From Tiliqua scincoides (taxonomy: Eukaryota > Chordata > Lepidosauria > Squamata > Scincidae): a stretch of DNA of 64,000 nucleotides. Below, one piece after another: positions 19,501 through 31,794 of this stretch. The translations under genes and the position numbers were made by a program. Each line of letters starts with the position of its first letter. The stretch's first letter is position 1. The stretch spans positions 84,365,659 through 84,429,658 of the forward strand of contig NC_089822.1 in the NCBI RefSeq assembly GCF_035046505.1, written 5' to 3'. The notes beneath the pieces are model-generated. The model saw only the letters and a list, made by a program, of their open reading frames with translations. It had not been told where the DNA came from and did no database searches.

Positions 19501-22500
19501 ACTAAGATGATTATGGGGCTGGGGCACCTTCCTTACAAGGAAAGGGTACGGCGTTTGGGCCTCTTCAGTCTAGAAAAGAGACGCCTGAGGGGGGACATGA
19601 TTGAGACATACAAAATTATGCAGGGGATGGACAGAGTGGATAGGGAGATGCTCTTTACACTCTCACATAACACCAGAAACGGGACATCCACTAAAATTGA
19701 GTGTTGGGAGAGTTAGAACAGAAAAGAGAAAATATTTCTTTACTCAGCGTGTGGTTGGTCTGTGGAACTCCTTGCCACAGGATGTGGTGACGGCATCTGG
19801 CCTGGGCGCCTTTAAAAGGGGATTGGACAAGTTTCTGGAGGAAAAATCCATTACGGGGTACAAGCCATGATGTGTATGCGCAGCCTCCTGATTTTAGAAA
19901 TGGGCTATGTCAGAAGGCCAGATGCAGGGGAGGGCACCAGGATGAGGTCTCTTGTTATCTGGTGTGCTCCCTGGGGCATTTGGTGGGCCGCTGTGAGATA
20001 CAGGAAGCTGGACTAGATGGGCCTATGGCCTGATCCAGTGGGGCTGTTCTTATGTAACACACATCCTCCAGCCACTCAGTGTGTGTGGTTAGTAAGCGCA
20101 TTATCACAGCAGCAACAGTGGCGGCACTTTTCTAAGAACTTCAGTGGGGTATTTCTGTCTCACCTTCCACCCCCACACCTGTTGACACTGGTGCTAAGTC
20201 ACCCAGGGTCATGTTTAAGGTCTGACTGTCATCTTTGGGTGCTGAAATCTCTCCATTTCCAAGTGGAAATAATACAGGGGGCTTTTTGCTCTCCCTAAGA
20301 GCATGAGGTTTGGTTTTTTGCCAAGCATTGTCTTGACTGGTTGCTTTGCAGATATTTTTCAGCAGTGTACCAACATGGTACCTATATACCAGGAGTGCTC
20401 AAAATTTTTGGCAGGAGGGCCACAACATCTCTCTGACACTGTGTCAGGGGCCGAAAAAAAAGAATTAATTTACATTTCAAATTTGAATAAATTTACATAA
20501 ATGAATATATTAGAGACAGAAAATGAATGAATTCATTCACACACACAACACACACACACACATGGAGGGGGGGATCATCCACACTTTCACATACCCACCT
20601 GCTCACCTGCCCCCTTGCCCTCCCTCCTTCATTTGCTTGGGCTGCCTGCCTGCTTGCCCAGCTGCATGCCTACCTGCCTTCCCATGTGCTGCTGCTGCTA
20701 CCTGCCTGCCTGGCCCACTGGCCAGCCAACCAGCCGTCCCTCCCTCTGGAGGGAGACCTGCTGTGAGCTGGGCTGGGCTCCCCTCCCTAGTGATCTCTCT
20801 CTCTCTCTCTCTCTCTCCCCCCCCCTCAGGTTGCAGGAGGGGAGGAGAGGGGAGGGCCTTCCCAGCCCAGCCCATGGGCAAGGAAGATGAGACTAGCAGG
20901 CAAGCGCAGGGTCTTTTATAGTGGGAGGTAATTCTTTTTTCCTTCTATACAATTCTATATCAGTGGTCAATATATATCCTTTTGATATATATTGGATTGA
21001 TATATATCCCTTGACCAATATCCTATATATCATTGGATATATATATTTGGTCAATATATCAATATCCTATATATCCAGTGGTCAATTCTATAAAAGGAAG
21101 TCTTTTATAGTGGGAAGGGAGACCTGCAAGTCTCACGTTACCTTCCCACTATAAAAGGCCCTGCACGCCGGCTAGGCTTGTCTTTCCTTCGCTGCCACTG
21201 AGCTCAGCGGCAGCGAGGGAAAGCAAGGCGCGGCGCTCTTGCGGCAGGCCAGCGCAGGCTGGGATGAGGGCCAGGTGCCCATTGGAGGGGCGGGGACCCC
21301 CTGGGGGCTGGATGGGGACCTGCAGCAGGCCACAAGTGGCCCACGGGCTGGGATTTGGGCTCCCCTGCTATATACCATACTAAGGGCACAATCCTAACCA
21401 GGTCAACTCAAAGTAAGTCCTATTTTGTTCAAAGGGGCTTACTCTCAGGAAAGTGTGGTTAGGATTGCAGCCTAAAAAAATCAAAAGGTTGTTTTTAATA
21501 TCCTTCATGTCATGGGCTCCCTGTGCTTCTCACCCAACAGAAGGGTCATTCTCACACCTTCTTAGCTTCAGCAGTGTCAACGCATGTGATACTTACGAAC
21601 TGAGATCCAAGTGACCTACTTGTAGTTGGACCGGGCTTCCAGTGACTCTTCCTTAAACATCACCACCGTAACATTACCAGCTATGAACATAATTGGGGGA
21701 GAACACTGCAGAACAAATCTGCTTCTTGTGCTAGAGATTCCTCTCAACAAACATACAAAAAGCAGGGTCTTTATGGCAGGGCTGGCCACACTTGCTTAAT
21801 GTAAGAGCCACATACAATAAACTTCAGATGTTTGAGAGATAAAAGAGAGTTGTTTGAAAGCTGCAGTACTTAAGAAGTATTTAAACTCTTAAATATGTTT
21901 ACTTTCCTTGAATATTAAATGTATGTTTTAATCCAGAGGACTCTGGATTGGACATGGATTATATACAACTCTAGGGGTCATGTATATTGACTCTTAATTC
22001 TGTAAAATGGGGAAACTGGGGAAATGCATGAGTCTCAGTTTAGATTTCAGGGGTTTTTATTTGTTTTTTAATTTCCAGGCACATTTGAAGAAATGCTCCC
22101 TAAGAAAAACACAACACCTCTGCTTGGTGGCTGAAGTTTTCACCCTGGGATGCATGTTGTGAACTAACACCTAAGATAACTGGTGATGTGTGTGGTGGTG
22201 GCTCCATGTATGGGGTGATTGAAACTGCACTGCTTCTTTCAGAATGGAACAGGCTGTTCTATACAGGTGCAACCTATTTATCCACAGATTTTTTATCTGC
22301 ACTGGGTCACAGAATGGAAATCACGAGCATAAATAGGCTCCACCTGTACTGTCATCTATTGCTGACATATATACATTGCTTATCTGCCATGCTGTTGATC
22401 TAGTACGGTAGTATCCTATCTCTGTTCCTAAGAACCTTGGGGTTCCAGGAAGATTATCAGGTGTTTCTCAATTCAAATAATGGAGGATAAGCTTCCCAAC

Positions 22501-25500
22501 ACTACCAGTCTTCCCCAGGAATGTGCAACCATAGGAGTGTTGCCTTCTTGTCCATGTGGTGCAACCACTAAGCCTGGCAAGTGGTGTGCGTGAACTGAAA
22601 TTGTGTCCTTGACCACAACCCAAAATAATCTGCAGGGCAAAAAGATGCTGCTGCATGTGTGCAAAGAGTCCTCATTAGTAGAGATGTTTGTTTCCAGTGA
22701 ATAAGATAGGCTGTAATCCTAAATTTTACGGAACACAATGGGTTTACTTCTAAGTAAAGTAAATAACAGCGTTTTGAATAACCTCTACTCATTAGATAAC
22801 CTGGTGTTGAAGTTTCTCTGAGTGCAGGAAGTTTGAAATCCACTTGCAAACAAATGCATTTTTTCCACTTTCTAGTGTCCTTATCAGCAGAGCTTGATTT
22901 GTTGTGGTTTACTGAAACGGTCAACTGTTATATATTTTTTAAAGTTGGAAAGTTTTGGTCCTCCTACTTGTAGAATAGTCAGAAATAAAACATGGCAATC
23001 CTAGACTTAGTTATTTGTAGGTGTGTCTCTATGGTTATATTGGCACTTATTTCCAGATTAATCTATCTAGGATTGTACTTTAAGCCTTTCCCTGTGCAAA
23101 ATATTTTGTTATCATGGTCATCTCAGCTGTGATGGTTGTCTAACATGAATATTGCTTCCAGGTAGGAAAAGATGGTTCCCTTGCTGACTATAATATAGCA
23201 CTGGTCCATTCCACATTGGCAAAAAAAAAACAACTTGCCAGGTCCACAACAGCAGACCTTTTGAGTAGCACTGCCCCAGATGACACATTGTCCCTCACAT
23301 CTTGTTACAAACTGAGATTCACTGAAAAGTCCCTTTCATGACACTGTGTCAGCATGATATTATGCATGTTTACTCAGAAATAAAGCCCATTCAGATCAGG
23401 GAGGTTTATTTGTAAGTTAGGAATGCAGCCTGTGTTAGATTGAGATACCAAGGGCAGTACGTAAAGACATGATTCTCAATAATGATTCTCTGGCCCTTTG
23501 TGAAATGTCTTCTCTCCAGAGACTGACCAGGCACCTTTTGTCTTTACTTCTTTCTTGCTTTCAGAGGTGGCCTTAACACCTTCCTGCTTGCACTATCCTT
23601 CAGAACTTGGTGGGAAACTTTGGGGATGTTTCACTGATCAAATGTAATCCTGTTCTGCTTCAGCCCCCCCCCCCTTTTCTTGCTGACCTTCGACTTTTGA
23701 GATGGGATAAGCTGTAAATCTAGAAAATAAATAGGTGCCGTCTTTGAATGAGATCAAGCTTTGTAAGACTTCAGAATTAGTGTTACTTTGTTCTAGTGAA
23801 TGTAGCCTAAAATGAATGAAGCATTAATAATTTCATTTATAGTACATACTAAAATTGTAGCTTGTAACTGCATTTTATCGACTCAGGTAGCTGATACTTT
23901 TATTTGTCTTTCCATTCTTACCCTGCCTGTTATGGAAAGCCCCAAGGCTACTATCACTACTGATATTACTGTAACAAATTTAGCAGGGGGAAAAAACTAG
24001 TAACCCCTACATCTCTTTCTGACTGAAACTCTTGCTTTTATATCTCTTTAAAGCCACATCTGTATCAAGTTTGTTCACCTTTGACCACCGGACCCAGGCA
24101 AGATGTTGGCACAATCTATGAACTTCGTACTTACGATGTCAAACCAGCAAAGTCAAAGGAGTTTGTGGAGTTGGTCAATAAAAACATTAGCGTTCGTATG
24201 GCTCACTCGGAGATGATTGGATTTTGGATGGTTGAACTTGGTGCAATGAATAAGGCCTTCCATATTTGGAAATATGGTATGCACTGCAGCACAGCATTTT
24301 AACCACATGTGCCCTCTGTGCTAGGCAGAAAAGTGGGATATACCTCCTTTGCTGATTGCAGATGTTCTGGTGAGGTTTACATGCAAGGTTTGTGTTGCTT
24401 GTTTGCTATATCCAAATCCAGATCTGGAATTCTCCAGTTCAGTATTTCTAATGTCAGTAACAGCACCTTGAGGTTTGGTGCTGCATTCGGAAGGTGCCAC
24501 TTTGTTGCTCAGCAGTGGGAAGCTGATGGATCCCCCATATCATGCCTAGCCAACACAAAGGCTTTATATTTCCTGCCCAGCCATAAGGGAAGATGTTGTG
24601 AGCCTCTGTTCTCTTCTGTGCCTGAAGGAGGCTGAGTGCAAAAGCAACAAGACTAGTTCCCAGCCTTCAAACAGGCAGGAGGTCTGGTCTAGAGGGTTGA
24701 GCCTCCATTTGCCTGAAGATAACATCCGAAGGTCGCCAGTTCGAGGCCACTGGCACCGTGCAACCTTGAAGCAGCTGACAAGCTGAGCCGAGTTATTCCA
24801 TCTGCTCTGAGCGTGGGAGGATGGAGGCCAGAATGTGCGACCAGATCAAGAACGAAACATCTGATTGTTGTGGTTTCTTGAAAGATAGAACCTTTCAAAT
24901 TGTAAAAATCCCTACGGGGATTTAAATTTGCCTGCCTATGTAAACCGCCTTGAATAAAGTCCGAGGAGAAATCTGAGGACCAAGAAAGGCGGTATAGAAA
25001 TACCTGTATTATTATTATTATTATTCAAACGTTAGGTTCTGGTTCAGGACCTGGAGTCCTTTACATTGCACTCATTTTTGTTGCACTATTGTTGTATAGA
25101 ACCAGAAGGTGCAAGGCTTTTTCCTCCTTTGGCCACTGTAGTCCCAAGCAAGCACCAGTTTGAATGTATCTGGGTGGGTGGTAACAGCCAAACAGAACCA
25201 TCTTTATAAGCAGAAGGGTGCCTTTCTCAGTTGGTAGCATTTCAGTGGAAGAGTTCTCTTTGCCCAGAGGTGCAGTGTAGAATGTTGTTTTAACAAAATC
25301 TTCTGATTATCTGGCATCCATCATATCCATATCTAAGCAGTTTTTTAGGAATGTTATCATATATGCAAGTTATCATATCTGTATGACATGGCTGTACAGT
25401 TTTCTTTGCTTTTCTTATAGATAACTATGCCCACAGAACAGCAGTAAGAAAAGCTATATTCCATGACACAGAATGGCAGGAAAAATTATCTGCAATTTTG

Positions 25501-28500
25501 CCACTTTTACATAAACAGGATATGGAAATAGCTTACCTGGTTCCATGGTGTCGGCTCGGGACTCCTCCAAAACAAGGTGAGTCATCTTATTGCGCAAAAC
25601 AGTTTTGAACAAATGGGGTCTGTTGGAAAAAAGTGCAAAACAGTGTTTTGACGGGAAGGCATAGGAGGATGACTGATCACTGGGCCACCACAGCCCTTAT
25701 AGTTGTTGGAGCCTGCACCAGCCCTTCTTTATAGCTGGGACACAGAAAAATGGGGGATTCTCATGAGAACCTATAAAGCTACTGGAGAAGTGTGATGCCA
25801 TATAGGTTCCTGATTTCCTGCTCCAAAGATTTTGTAAGATCTTCCAGATGGGTAGTTATATTACACTGTTGTCCCTTGGTTTTGGATAATGTCTTATTCC
25901 GCTGTAAGAATGAGCAAGAATAAAATCACACTTAATTCTTGGATGTACCTGGTTATGGAAGGGATGTTTCCTGATGTTGAAAATGGACTGCATTACAACC
26001 CTTCCCAAGCTCTCCAATCCCTGATCAGTTTGCTACATAAAACATTTGAGCGCTCAGGCTAATTGTGCTGTTGTAGTATTTATTAACTGAACATAAAACC
26101 CCAAGTGTGAGATTCCAAGAGAGCGGAGCTTGTGTGTCTATAAAATGCAAAGAAAAGAATGATTCTGGAACTCAACAATAGGAGATGAAGACATTGCTAC
26201 TGTATTTACATGGCATTCTGAGTGTGGGTGAGCTGCCTTTACTCTCAGTGCTTAATGGCAGAGTGTTTCTCAACATTTGTCGTCCGCTGTACTACTTCAC
26301 ATGGTCCACCTAGTCGGAGTACTACCAGAAGTAACTGGCAATGACATCATTGCCAGTTACTTCTGGGTTGGAGACCAGATGTGATGTGATAAACACCAGA
26401 AAGAGGCTCAGGCTCAGGGGGGAGGGAGCATGCTTTGGAGCTCTGCCCACTGAGCTGACCCTCATACCGCTGTGTCACGTTCTTGGTCTCACTACTGGGC
26501 AGCAGGGATCCTGGTGTCCTGCGAGTACCACCTCAAGTACCACTGGTGGTACGTATGCCACTGGGTGAGAAACCCTGGCTTACACCTTTATATGCTGATT
26601 TTACTGCTGATGCTTTGTTGTTTTTATTTGGGTTTCCTTAATTTAATAATTTTATACCACTGTGTTAATTGTGACTGTTTTCAGCTACTATGTAGTTTGT
26701 GCGAAGGTCTGTGTGCTGGTCATTTTTTAATTCATATGAAATTTTATTATTACTGTATTTTTGCATTACTGTATTTGATGGCTATATTGATTTTGTCATA
26801 TTTATTATGACTTTTGTTTGCTGCCTTGAGCTTTTATGGAAAGGTGGGATCCCCCGCCTCAAATAAATATAAGGGAAATGAAATGAAATCTGGTGTGTTA
26901 GTGAGGAGATAGGCATGTTGTGTATTCTGAGAAAATGGCCACGTATTTTGCATTTCGTTGTTTATTAACATGTTGTTAATGTTTTCCTTCCACTAGGAGT
27001 TTATGAGTTGGTTACTTATCAGATGAAGCCAGGTGGGCCAGCACTTTGGGGAAAGTCATTCAGAGCTGTGATTGAGGCACACATCAGTAAAGACTATGCT
27101 AAACTGATCGGTGTCTTCCACGCAGAATTTGGAGCACTTAATACAGGTAGGCCATCACTCATTTATTTTATATTCCAAATTAAGAATAATTTTTCCCCAT
27201 TGTTCTGATTCGCACTTATATAAAAGGATCTGATGTTTGTGTATGGGGGGGGGGTAGTGCAAACATGAAAACAAACCTTTTGAAAGTATTCTGTATCTTC
27301 CCATCTATAGAGTTGTTGACCCATCTCTATTAACCATTTCCATTTACCACTGTTGTCCTCAGTGAGGCCCCTTCTTGCTGAAACACATTGGAAGAAATAA
27401 AGTGATTGAGACATGATTGACACATACAGAAATTATGCATGGGAAGCTTAAAGTGGATAGAGAGATGCTCTTTACACTCTCACCTAACACCAGAACCAGG
27501 AGATATCCACTAAACTTGAGTGTTGGGAGAGTTAGGACAGACAAAAGAAAATATTTCTTTACTCAGCGTGTGTTTGGTCTGTGGAACTCCTTGCCACAGG
27601 ATTTGGTGATGGTATCTGGTGTAGATACCTTTAAAGGGGGATTGGACAAGTTTCTGGAGGAAAAATCCATTACGGGGTACAAGCCATGATGTGTATATGC
27701 AACCTCCTGATTTTAGAAATGGGCTATGTCAGAAGGCCAGATGCAGGGGAGGGCACCAGGATGCAGGTCTCTTGTTATCTGGTGTGCTCCCTGAGGTATT
27801 TGGTGGGCTGCTGTGAGATACAGGAAGCTGGACTAGATGGGCCCATGGCCTGATCCAGTGGGGCTGTTCTTATATTCTTAAAGTACCCCTGAGTATGCAA
27901 AGAGCAGCTTTGCCATTGCTTATTAGTGAGCGAGTCTATTTCAAACACTAAAGGTGGAACTAAATATTAGAAGGAATTTAGGGTTGCACCAAAAACAGCA
28001 GTGTGATGTTGAGTTCCCCGCTTCCCCTCTTTAGAGCCTTGCTTAACTTGCCTTGTTTCCTGTTCTCCTATTGTTGTGCATTTCTCCACCCCATTCCACA
28101 CCATTAGCTCATGCCGATTCAGAACACGGCAGGCACTGAATTACATTCTTTCCAGAATGGATAGAAGAGCCTCCATGCTGGCTTAAACACTAGCGCTTTG
28201 AGAATGCAGTCCAAAACCTTCCAAGAAACCGTGAAAACCTACAGTGGTATACCTTGCCGCCACTAAGCCTTCAGCAGTGGCATTTCTGGTCACTGTGATG
28301 AGTCGGGGCACACCTCTAGGGATGCTGCTACCCACCTGGAGGTGCCACCCCCACGTGCCCACTGCCTCCTTGGCCCTTGGAAGGCCTTCTAGAGACCAAA
28401 AATAGTCACTTCTGGTTTTCAGCCGAAAACCTAGTGACTATTTTCACCTCCCAGAACGCCTTCTGAAGTGACTATTTTTGGCCTCCAGAAGGTCTTCTGA

Positions 28501-29117
28501 TGGCCGGGGAGGTTGCACATGGCTTCCCTGGACCTCAGATTGCTTCTGGGGCATGGCCCTCAGATTGGCACACGAATACTATTGGTGGCTGACTGAGTAC
28601 TGCAGGGGGTGCTGCAAGGGACATGGGTGGTGGTGCACTGCCGTCCCCCAAGCCTGGCACCCAGGGAATTTGCACCCCTTGCCACCCCCTCAGGTACGCC
28701 ACTGGTCATCTGCTAGTATTTTGCATTTGACCAGACTTGCTCGCATTGAACTGGGAGGCCCATGTAGTTGAGGGAGGTATCCTTCTGCTCATCGAAGCTC
28801 CTGAGACTGGAATTTGTTTCCAGAGCTGGGTGCATGTCTTTTGCTCTTGCTTTTCACAGTTCATGTGCTGTGGTGGTACGAGAACCCAGATAGCCGTGCA
28901 GCTGGAAGGCATGATGCCCATGAAGATGCCAGGGTAGTAGCTGCTGGTAAGGGGAGATTGTATCTTTTAGCATGTATACCAAGATGTTTTAATGTGACTC
29001 AAAGAGCTTACCGTTTGTCCATTGTTGTTTTTGCTTTCAGTACGGGAGAGTGTTCAGTTCTTGGAATCTCAGAGAAATATGCTCCTGATTTCTTTACCAT
29101 TTTCGCCTTTGAAATAA
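16253..29117 (+). CDS. NIPSNAP3A: NIPSNAP3-type mitochondrial protein, complete, six coding exons
   Basis: NIPSNAP family protein; family members are mitochondrial and some act in mitophagy signalling, but the role of NIPSNAP3 is poorly defined. Exons 16253-16327, 24054-24276, 25421-25576, 26997-27146, 28860-28946 and 29041-29117 join to 255 codons with all phases consistent. The N terminus is Arg/Ala/Leu-rich without acids for 20 residues, as in a mitochondrial presequence. Two NIPSNAP (dimeric alpha-beta barrel) repeats follow: GTIYELRTYDVKPAKSKEF...FWMVELGA...FHIWKYD, then GVYELVTYQMKPGGPALWG...GVFHAEFGALN...HVLWWYENPDSRAAGRH. The C terminus QRNMLLISLPFSPLK resembles human NIPSNAP3A (247 aa). 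The start ATG is the only one in exon 1 in frame with exon 2. Mammals have 3A and 3B copies; only one is seen here, so the symbol is a choice between co-orthologues. Confidence 0.93.
16712..17401. mobile_element. hAT family F element containing a second hAT
   Basis: Ends cagggttcccagcctggggt and atgttggaaactactg. Duplication CACTAGAC (16704-16711) against AACTAGAC (17402-17409), 7 of 8. The 16902-17222 element lies inside. Confidence 0.8.
16902..17222. mobile_element. hAT element nested in the 16712 element
   Basis: Ends CAGGGGTCTCCAAACC and GGTTTGGAGACCCCTG are an exact 16-bp inverted pair. Flanks TCGTAGAA and CTCTAGAA are only 5 of 8 identical. Core 'ttggccagaggactacatca'. Confidence 0.82.
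17905..17992. repeat. Short palindromic repeat P, well-preserved copy
   Basis: AGCCCAATCCTATGCATGCC ... GTGTGGATAGGATTGGGCT, with the inner hairpin ctcagaagtaagtcccatta against ggggcttattcccagg. Confidence 0.75.
18612..18790. mobile_element. Harbinger-like MITE, diverged copy
   Basis: Ends ggacccaatcctgtccaact ttcca and tagaaagttagatacgattg agccc. 179 bp, the same length as the 30022, 43366, 49535 and 50164 copies. The target duplication has decayed. Confidence 0.55.
18975..20057 (+). mobile_element. CR1/L2-type LINE, 3' half with reverse-transcriptase core
   Basis: The most complete LINE copy here. It preserves LGPVLFNLFINDLE, the RT catalytic region (V)AKFADD, FNVSKCKVMHIGA, DLGVVVDRSMK, LYKSMVRPHLEYCVQF, KVQKRATKMIMGLG, RRLRGDMIETYKIMQGMDRV and WNSLPQDVV...FKRGLDKFLEEKSITGYKP, then the 3' UTR ending GATCCAGTGGGGCTGTTCTT atg. 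There is a deletion between INDLE and AKFADD, a stop after YCVQF, and a frame change near SHNTR. It is a dead 5'-truncated copy. Confidence 0.9.
20390..21367. mobile_element. hAT family A element, enlarged composite, inverted orientation
   Basis: Ends CAGGAGTGCTCAAAATTTTT and GGGATTTGGGCTCCCCTG. Perfect 8-bp duplication CTATATAC at 20382-20389 and 21368-21375. At 978 bp it is over twice the length of the 14679 copy. The extra sequence includes an AT-rich foldback (20935-21095) bordered by two copies of 'gtcttttatagtgggagg'-like sequence. Confidence 0.85.
20935..21100. repeat. AT-rich TATATC/GATATA foldback inside the hAT element
   Basis: Repeated 'tcaatatatatccttttgat atatattgg' units in both orientations. 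Flanked by cttttatagtggga at about 20914 and 21101, probably the duplicated border of an insertion or an internal tandem duplication. Confidence 0.55.
21387..21473. repeat. Short palindromic repeat P
   Basis: cacaatcctaaccaggtcaa ctcaaagtaagtcc ... cttactctcaggaaagtgtg gttaggattgcagcc. Confidence 0.65.
24054..24276 (+). CDS. NIPSNAP3A: NIPSNAP3-type exon 2
   Basis: Acceptor tatctctttaaag, donor TATG|gtatgc. It encodes QVCSPLTTGPRQDVG and the first NIPSNAP domain start. Human has MCSSFATGPRQ at the same place. Confidence 0.94.
24665..25025 (+). repeat. tRNA-derived SINE with (ATT)n tail
   Basis: Box A-like TGGTCTAGAGGG, box B-like CCAGTTCGAGGCC, body 'tgctctgagcgtgggaggat gg', 3' end 'accaagaaaggcggtataga aatacctg', then (tat)n at 25007-25025. 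Same family as 6318-6692. Confidence 0.82.
25421..25576 (+). CDS. NIPSNAP3A: NIPSNAP3-type exon 3
   Basis: Acceptor tttcttatag, donor CAAG|gtgagt. It encodes NYAHRTAVRKAI through EIAYLVPWCRLGTPPKQ. Confidence 0.95.
26259..26577. mobile_element. hAT family C element
   Basis: cagagtgtttctcaacattt gtcg ... actgggtgagaaaccctg, matching the 15101 and 41444 copies. Its target duplication is not clear. Confidence 0.65.
26590..26885. repeat. LINE-like 3' tail fragment
   Basis: 'gctgccttgagcttttatgg aaaggtggga...aaataaatataa' is a tail type often seen on reptile retroposons. The class is uncertain. Confidence 0.35.
26997..27146 (+). CDS. NIPSNAP3A: NIPSNAP3-type exon 4
   Basis: Acceptor ttccttccactag, donor ACAG|gtaggc. 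Start of the second NIPSNAP domain: VYELVTYQMKPGGPALWG. Confidence 0.95.
27396..27880 (+). mobile_element. CR1/L2-type LINE 3' end
   Basis: 5' truncated; encodes VDREMLFTLSPNTRTR through WNSLPQDLVMVSGVDTFKGG, LDKFLEEKSITGYKP and stop, then the 3' UTR. Confidence 0.85.
28268..28705. repeat. Probable DNA-transposon remnant
   Basis: Starts cagtggcatttctggtcact and ends ggtacgccactg. An internal hairpin pairs ccaaaaatagtcacttctgg with a later inverse, 'gaagtgactatttttggcc'. Flanks GCCTTCAG and GTCATCTG match at only 5 of 8. Confidence 0.4.
28860..28946 (+). CDS. NIPSNAP3A: NIPSNAP3-type exon 5
   Basis: Acceptor tgcttttcacag, donor GCTG|gtaagg. It encodes HVLWWYENPDSRAAGRHDAH. Confidence 0.95.
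29041..29117 (+). CDS. NIPSNAP3A: NIPSNAP3-type last coding exon
   Basis: Acceptor tttttgctttcag; 24 codons plus a split codon, stop TAA at 29115-29117. Confidence 0.95.
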
Positions 29118-29197
29118 TTCTCTAACCGTGAAGGGGCAGATGAAGCATCTTTACTTTCTGTATTTACACTACATTGCAATAGCTATGCCTTACTACA

Positions 29198-29203
29198 AAT
29201 AAA
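29198..29203 (+). terminator. Poly(A) signal AATAAA of the NIPSNAP3-type gene
   Basis: 81 nt after the stop, followed by T/G-rich sequence (gttaggttaagtcattgtgc ttt). Confidence 0.7.
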
Positions 29204-29365
29204 CTGTAGCCTTGTTAGGTTAAGTCATTGTGCTTTATTTTTGGAACTTGATTAGCCAGCCACTAGCAAAGTGTTTTGATTCTTGACTGCCTGAGGAAAA
29301 ACATCCCCACTGTACAAACAGAAAACTGGGCTCAACTTGTACGCACATTTAAATGGAACTTAAAG

Positions 29366-29455
29366 TACAGTCCTGTGCCAATCTACTCAAAAGTAAGTCA
29401 ACTTCTGCTTAATGGAACTCACTTCTAGGTAAGGGTACTAGGATTGCAACCCTAG
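29366..29455. repeat. Short palindromic repeat P
   Basis: cagtcctgtgccaatctact caaaagtaagt ... cacttctaggtaagggtact aggattgcaacc. Confidence 0.6.
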
Positions 29456-30021
29456 TACAGGATCTCAGCTCTTAAGGTGTTAGAGTTGACTGAGGAGTGA
29501 AAAAATGTGAGACAAATCTGAATTATTTTTCTTTAATGCATTCTTCCTTTTAGAATTTTAATTGTAATCAACACAGCAAAAAATAACAAGACTGTGAAAT
29601 GCTAAACCACAAATTTCAAAGGCAATACTGAAAAACAGGTGTTCCAAGGCATTCCTTATCCTAGTGTAGAATTCTTTACGTGCTAACTCATATTATTATG
29701 ATTAAGAATATTTATATATCACTTTTCAACAAAAATTGTTCACAAAGGAGTTTACATAGTAAAATAAATCATATGGCAATACCCATTATTCCTCTTACAG
29801 ATTAACCTTTGCTATCCAGTTCATTTTGTGCCATAAATAGGAGTATGGTTCTGCTAGAGCAGCAGTTTAAAAAAAATGACTGTAGCCAATCGTAGATCTG
29901 ATTGTTTTGTAAAATTCATTGTTGAAAGATGTGATGTTCAGAATTGTTAACGTGAAACTAAATGTGAATGATTTTTTTCTGAATGTTTAAATTCTGAATT
30001 GAATGGTGTGGATTACATTTA

Positions 30022-30200
30022 GGCCCAAATCCTAACCCACTTTCCAGCACTGGCATAGCTGTGCCGATGGGACATGTGCTGCATCCTGCAGTTGGGTGGC
30101 ACTCATGGAGGCCTCCTCAAAGTAATGGAATATTTGTTTCCTTACCTTGGAGCTGCATTGCCCTTATGTTGCTGCTGGAAAGTGGGTTAGGATTGCGCCC
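30022..30200. mobile_element. Harbinger-like MITE, TTA duplication
   Basis: Ends GGCCCAAATCCTAACCCACT and GTGGGTTAGGATTGCGCCC. TTA at 30019-30021 and 30201-30203. 179 bp. Confidence 0.8.
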
Positions 30201-31794
30201 TTAATCACCGAGATACGCTTTTCTGCATTTCTGAGGAAGCTTATTTCCCACAAAAGCTTAAAAGCTCAATAAACATATTTAAAATACTGAGATTGTTAAT
30301 GTGTTTTGTTGCGGCTCCTCCAACTGTCCTCAGGAAGGGATTTCAGCACTATATGCATCCTCTTTTCATTCTTGGTACTTAACCAGGATGTGTCCTATGA
30401 CTATGAGTAGTCTGAGGCAGGGGAATATCTGACTTTGCAAAGTAGCTAATACTGCCGTGAGTGTGGTAACAGACCAGAGGCTGCCCAAGTCATAGAAGCA
30501 AATTAATCAACGAAGTGTCAGAATTTTGGCAGCATCTGCTTGCACTATGTGTCTTATAGGTTTGTGTCTTACAAACCTATGCATGTTTACTAAGGCATCT
30601 TAAGTGTCACTATGTGTCAGTGGGTCTCTGTCTCAAACAAGTGTCATAAGGCTGCAGCCAGAGAGAGGGAGAGAATTCCACTGTATGTACTTATGGAGGC
30701 AACTACTAGCACCTTCTCTTCCACTTCAAACACCTGGCTGTTTTATACAGCTGCTCTTCTTCCTCTCTTGTTTCTTAAATATTTATTTCCCCCTTCCCCC
30801 AGAAGACTATAATCTAGGGGCAGCTTCTGAGGAGTTGAAGAGTAGTATAGTTACACCTCTCTCCTGAAAGAGCAGCAAATTTACTCCTTCAATATAGTAC
30901 TTCTGTACTGTCCACACCACAAGGAGTTTGCATTGGTGCACCTGTTTACTCCAGTTTACTTTGGTACATTAGCTCCTGCTGGAGCTGTACATGACTGCTG
31001 ATTAAGTATGTGGGCGCAAACATGCTCTGTGCAACGTTTATGAAATTCATTGTTTATTATTCAGCAGGAAAGCCATAAGAGGGGTCAAAACTGTCAGAGT
31101 AGCAAGGAGAGAAGTTGATGGATGGTTTGCATACCTTGGAAGCAGCTGTAAACCAGACAACCTGCCAGCCTTTAGATACAGCAGCGTGAAATGAGTACTG
31201 GTGGATTTGCCAGAGCAGCTGTCCATCTACTGCCCTTCATAAGGCCATGTTTATGACTCGCACTATATCAAGAAATCACCTACTCTGTGTGACCGAACTG
31301 TTGGGAAATAGCTTGGTAGGTGAATGTCTGGTCAGGCCTACTGGGGTGAGGCCTGGGAGGATGAGAGGGCTAGTTTAGCCTGGGGGTGGCAGGAGGTATG
31401 CCTCTGGTTGAGATAAGCTAATCAGGATTGATATAAAATAATTAAATCCTGGTATGCATGAACTATACAATGTTCTGCTAAATGAATGAATTGTAAACGC
31501 TCTGTGAGAAATGTAAGGCACTGGCCTCACTTTATAATGTGTTAAGCTTACGATAGGGTAAACATAAAACAATTCTGAGAAGGTTGGATGAGAAAGCACA
31601 AGGCATGTTGAGTATATCAGTGTTGGCAGAATCCCGTCACAATTATGAGACCACCCACTGAGGACCCAGCCCACCAAAGCAGACAGGCACCAAGTGGAAC
31701 AGTTAAAGGAATTTATTAAAGAACAAGAAGAATTAACAGGGACAGGATGTGAAAGGTAAGTTTCAAGAAAAACACTCCCCTTAAATGCCCCCTT

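Larger units (their letters stand above)
16328..24053. other. NIPSNAP3-type intron 1, transposon-rich
   Basis: Holds nested hAT elements, a LINE 3' half, palindromic repeats and a composite hAT element. 21480-24050 has no delimitable gene, only partial P repeats (22708-22765, 23362-23432). Confidence 0.6.

Noticed and set aside
21770-22090. Possible further hAT element starting cagggctggccacacttgct
   Set aside because: No matching right end or target duplication found.
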